64,000 nucleotides of DNA from an uncultured Methanobrevibacter sp. (lineage in GTDB: Archaea; Methanobacteriota; Methanobacteria; Methanobacteriales; Methanobacteriaceae), in contig NZ_CAKVFS010000004.1 in assembly GCF_934746965.1 (NCBI RefSeq), positions 62,001-126,000 on the forward strand. The letters run 5' to 3'. This document shows, in pieces, positions 61,607 to 64,000 of this stretch; the stretch's first letter is position 1; each line of letters begins with the position of its first letter. A program made the position numbers and the translations under genes. The notes beneath the pieces are model-generated. The model was given only the letters and a program-made list of their open reading frames with translations. It did not search any database and was not told where the DNA came from.

Positions 61607-64000
61607 ATGAAATTTCATAAGCAATTTTTTTTAAGCATTATATTATTAATTCTTATTTTTGGAATTAGTAGTGTAAATGCGGAGGATTCGGGAAGTTCTG
61701 ATTCATATGATTCATATTTAGATGACTCTTCCATAGAATGTACTCAAGGTAATTATAATTTCCAGGTTAATAATACATTAGCTAATCCATCTAATGATGT
61801 TATTATTGTTAATGACTGGAATGAACTAAAAAGTTATTGTGAAAAAACTGATAAAAATTATGTTCTTCAATTAAAGGAAAATACTAATTTTTATCCAGTT
61901 GATGGAAATGATAGCTCAAATCAGATTATTGTTAAAAATAACGTAACAATTTTAGGAAATAATGGGGCTTATTTTGGGGATAAATCAAATAATCCACATA
62001 CAGTTTATTATACTCCAATAAAAACTGCAGAAAATTCAGGTATTAGTTTAAAATTATTTAATCTAACTTTTAAATGGATGATTCTTTCACAAAATGAACC
62101 TCTAGAAAGTGGAATGTTTATAGAATTAGCTGGTAATTCTAATGAAAATACTCTTGAAAATTGTATTTTTGATAATATAACTTCACAATTAAGTCATGCA
62201 TGTGTTTATTATATTAAAAGAGGTTATACTTCTGTTAAAAATTGTAATTTTACAAATATTAATACTTGTTTTGGTATTTTAAGTATTTATGATCCTAATG
62301 CAGGTTTATCTTGTAATACTGCACATATGTTAGTGGAGAATTGTTATTTTGAAAATAATTATGCATCAACTGAACCAGGTTGTATTAATAATTGTGGTCA
62401 ATTAATTGTTAAAAATTCTACATTTTATAAAAATAAGGCTTTTTGGTGGGCTGGAGCAATACATACTCATAGTGGAGCTAACACAACTATATATAATTCT
62501 AACTTTACTGATAATGTAGCTGGATGGAATGGTGGTGCATTATATACTTACAGTTACTTACAGATATATAACTCTACTTTTACAGGTAATAATTGTACAA
62601 CTAATAATGGTGGTGGAGCTATTGGTGCATGTTATTATGGATCTAATCCACATATATATATTGAAAACTCATTATTCCAATATAATGAAAATAATTGTTG
62701 GACTATAGGTGGTGAATCTACAACTGGTACTGGTAGAGGTGGTGCTATTTCTATAATGGACAATGGTGATTTAGATGTATATAATTCTACTTTTATCTCT
62801 AATAGTGCATCTATTGGTACTGCAATATGTGCAAATCAAGCACAAGGTTATGGTTCTCCAAATGTTAGGTTGATAAATAATAAATTTTTTAACCATACTA
62901 AATCTGGTGATGTGTTGGTGATTGATCTTTCTAATTCTATATTGGAATTATCTAATAATTATTATGAAAATAATTCAATTGTATTTTCCAAAATTAAACT
63001 TAGTGAAGAAAGTAGAATTGGTAATACAACAACATTATATATTCAAGCAACAATTAAGAATCAAAAATATTATGATGAAGATATATTATCTAGGGAAGGT
63101 TATCTGGTTTATGTAGATGGTGTTTATGTAAAAACAGTTCATGATACTCATTTTAATTTAACATTTACTGATGGTAAAGAACATAAAGTATATGTACGTC
63201 CTGTAGTAGCAGAGAATGGTACTAATGTTCTTATAGTTAATGGTGTGCCTATAGAATATATTTATGTTTCTGTGAATGGTAATGATGCAAATAATGGTAG
63301 TAAAGATTCACCTGTACGTACAATAGCTAGAGCTATTTCTTTAAATACTAATGGAATTTACATTTTAGATGGGACTTATAGTGAGTATGGTTTGGTTATT
63401 AGTAGTGATTTAAAGATTGTTGGTCAAGGAAATGTTATTATTGGATGTGTTGATTACACTATGCCAATATTTAATATAACAAACAATGCAACTGTTACTT
63501 TTAAAGGTTTAAGGTTTACTAATATAACTAATAGTGAAATTATAAATGGTTTAAATGCTAAAGAAGTTGAAATAGATAATTGTGAATTTTATTTAAATAA
63601 TCAAAATACTAAAAGTATTCTTATTAATGTTTATAATTTGATTATATCAAATTCAAATTTTACAAATAATGGGGTATTTAAATGTATTTATACTAATTAT
63701 TTGGCTATGGACAATTGTATATTTGCAAATAATGTTGTGACTGAAAGAAAGTCTTCTAGTGCTATTGATAGGGGTAATTTAATTTATATCGCACTTAAAG
63801 ACCAACAAGCTATTATCAGTAATACAATTTTCGAGAATAATAGTGTGAATCAAGGTTGCATTGCTTTAATGGTTGATGATGCTAATTATGGATTGACTGT
63901 ATCTAGATCTATTTTTACAAATAATAATGGTTTAGATAAAGGTGTTTGTTTATATACTAATGCTGTTGGAAATAAATATTCTGTAACAGTTTCTTCATCA
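61607..64000 (+). CDS. Large beta-helix adhesin-like protein, 3'-truncated
   Basis: 798 codons are visible with no stop, so the gene continues beyond the window. A signal peptide (about 1-25, ending VNA-E) leads into a right-handed beta-helix with many NSTF, NCxF and NNxxT turns, rich in Asn. A second helix unit starts at about residue 550 with the sequence YVSVNGNDANNGSKDSPVRTI, the DUF1565-type start of Methanobrevibacter adhesin-like proteins. Residues 430-550 look like a spacer between them. It is exported and probably displayed on the cell wall for attachment; binding partner unknown. Cell-wall anchoring domains, if any, lie outside the window. Confidence 0.88.
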   Translation, partial: MKFHKQFFLSIILLILIFGISSVNAEDSGSSDSYDSYLDDSSIECTQGNYNFQVNNTLANPSNDVIIVNDWNELKSYCEKTDKNYVLQLKENTNFYPVDGNDSSNQIIVKNNVTILGNNGAYFGDKSNNPHTVYYTPIKTAENSGISLKLFNLTFKWMILSQNEPLESGMFIELAGNSNENTLENCIFDNITSQLSHACVYYIKRGYTSVKNCNFTNINTCFGILSIYDPNAGLSCNTAHMLVENCYFENNYASTEPGCINNCGQLIVKNSTFYKNKAFWWAGAIHTHSGANTTIYNSNFTDNVAGWNGGALYTYSYLQIYNSTFTGNNCTTNNGGGAIGACYYGSNPHIYIENSLFQYNENNCWTIGGESTTGTGRGGAISIMDNGDLDVYNSTFISNSASIGTAICANQAQGYGSPNVRLINNKFFNHTKSGDVLVIDLSNSILELSNNYYENNSIVFSKIKLSEESRIGNTTTLYIQATIKNQKYYDEDILSREGYLVYVDGVYVKTVHDTHFNLTFTDGKEHKVYVRPVVAENGTNVLIVNGVPIEYIYVSVNGNDANNGSKDSPVRTIARAISLNTNGIYILDGTYSEYGLVISSDLKIVGQGNVIIGCVDYTMPIFNITNNATVTFKGLRFTNITNSEIINGLNAKEVEIDNCEFYLNNQNTKSILINVYNLIISNSNFTNNGVFKCIYTNYLAMDNCIFANNVVTERKSSSAIDRGNLIYIALKDQQAIISNTIFENNSVNQGCIALMVDDANYGLTVSRSIFTNNNGLDKGVCLYTNAVGNKYSVTVSSS

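Overview
The window comes from an AT-rich archaeal genome, most probably a gut Methanobrevibacter close to M. smithii. Supporting evidence: SRP19, archaeosine tRNA-guanine transglycosylase, an archaeal RecJ/DHH phosphoesterase, archaeal-type HMG-CoA synthase next to an SCP2-like thiolase, tRNA genes without an encoded CCA, TTTATATA promoters, and very large secreted adhesin-like proteins. This is recognition from sequence, not a database result.

Layout. 0-5.3 kb: a 5'-truncated unknown gene, a secreted SNase-type nuclease, a stand-alone Cas4-like nuclease, a radical-SAM-like protein that has lost its cluster motif, a DEAD-box helicase and an HTH regulator. 4.5-10 kb: a minus-strand run hemD-GT2-glf-srp19-recJ-HTH mixing glycan and housekeeping genes. 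10.5-20.3 kb: a surface-decoration island with a glycosyltransferase, two LicD proteins, a class V aminotransferase, a TagD::Gfo/Idh fusion, a LicC-like nucleotidyltransferase::aminotransferase fusion and an opine-dehydrogenase-like protein. 20.4-27.2 kb: a secreted Cys-rich protein, a two-gene ATPase/small-protein module in which both genes carry one in-frame TAG, a SpoIIM-like membrane protein, a DUF4143 ATPase behind 46-bp tandem repeats, and an NSS transporter. 27.9-39.8 kb: a complete pseudaminic acid pathway (pseB, pseC, pseF, a pseG::pseH fusion, pseI) followed by gpsA, an Rpn-like gene, an IspD/TarI-type cytidylyltransferase, a surface-carbohydrate transferase, a third LicD and a GT2. 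40-44.2 kb: the operon purC-purS-purQ-cobA-glmS. 44.8-55.5 kb: an adhesin-like protein, an MnmC-like methyltransferase, a membrane-anchored protein, an acyltransferase, tgtA, a methyltransferase and two tandem flippases. 55.5-61 kb: two tRNA-Gly genes, HMG-CoA synthase and thiolase, a small unknown protein, a methyltransferase, cbiP and an HTH protein. 61.6 kb to the end: the N-terminal 798 codons of a beta-helix adhesin-like protein.

How they fit together. Much of the window looks devoted to the cell surface. The Pse pathway makes CMP-pseudaminic acid, glf makes UDP-galactofuranose, glmS feeds UDP-GlcNAc, GT2 enzymes assemble chains, flippases export them, and LicD/TagD/TarI/LicC-like enzymes suggest teichoic-acid-like phosphodiester decoration, which is unusual for an archaeon. 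The most promising undescribed system is the 13.0-20.3 kb cluster. It looks like a route to a CDP-activated amino-alcohol or amino-acid-like substituent, possibly modified by an opine-type reductive condensation and transferred by LicD. The second is the doubly amber-interrupted ATPase/small-protein pair at 21.3-23.2 kb.
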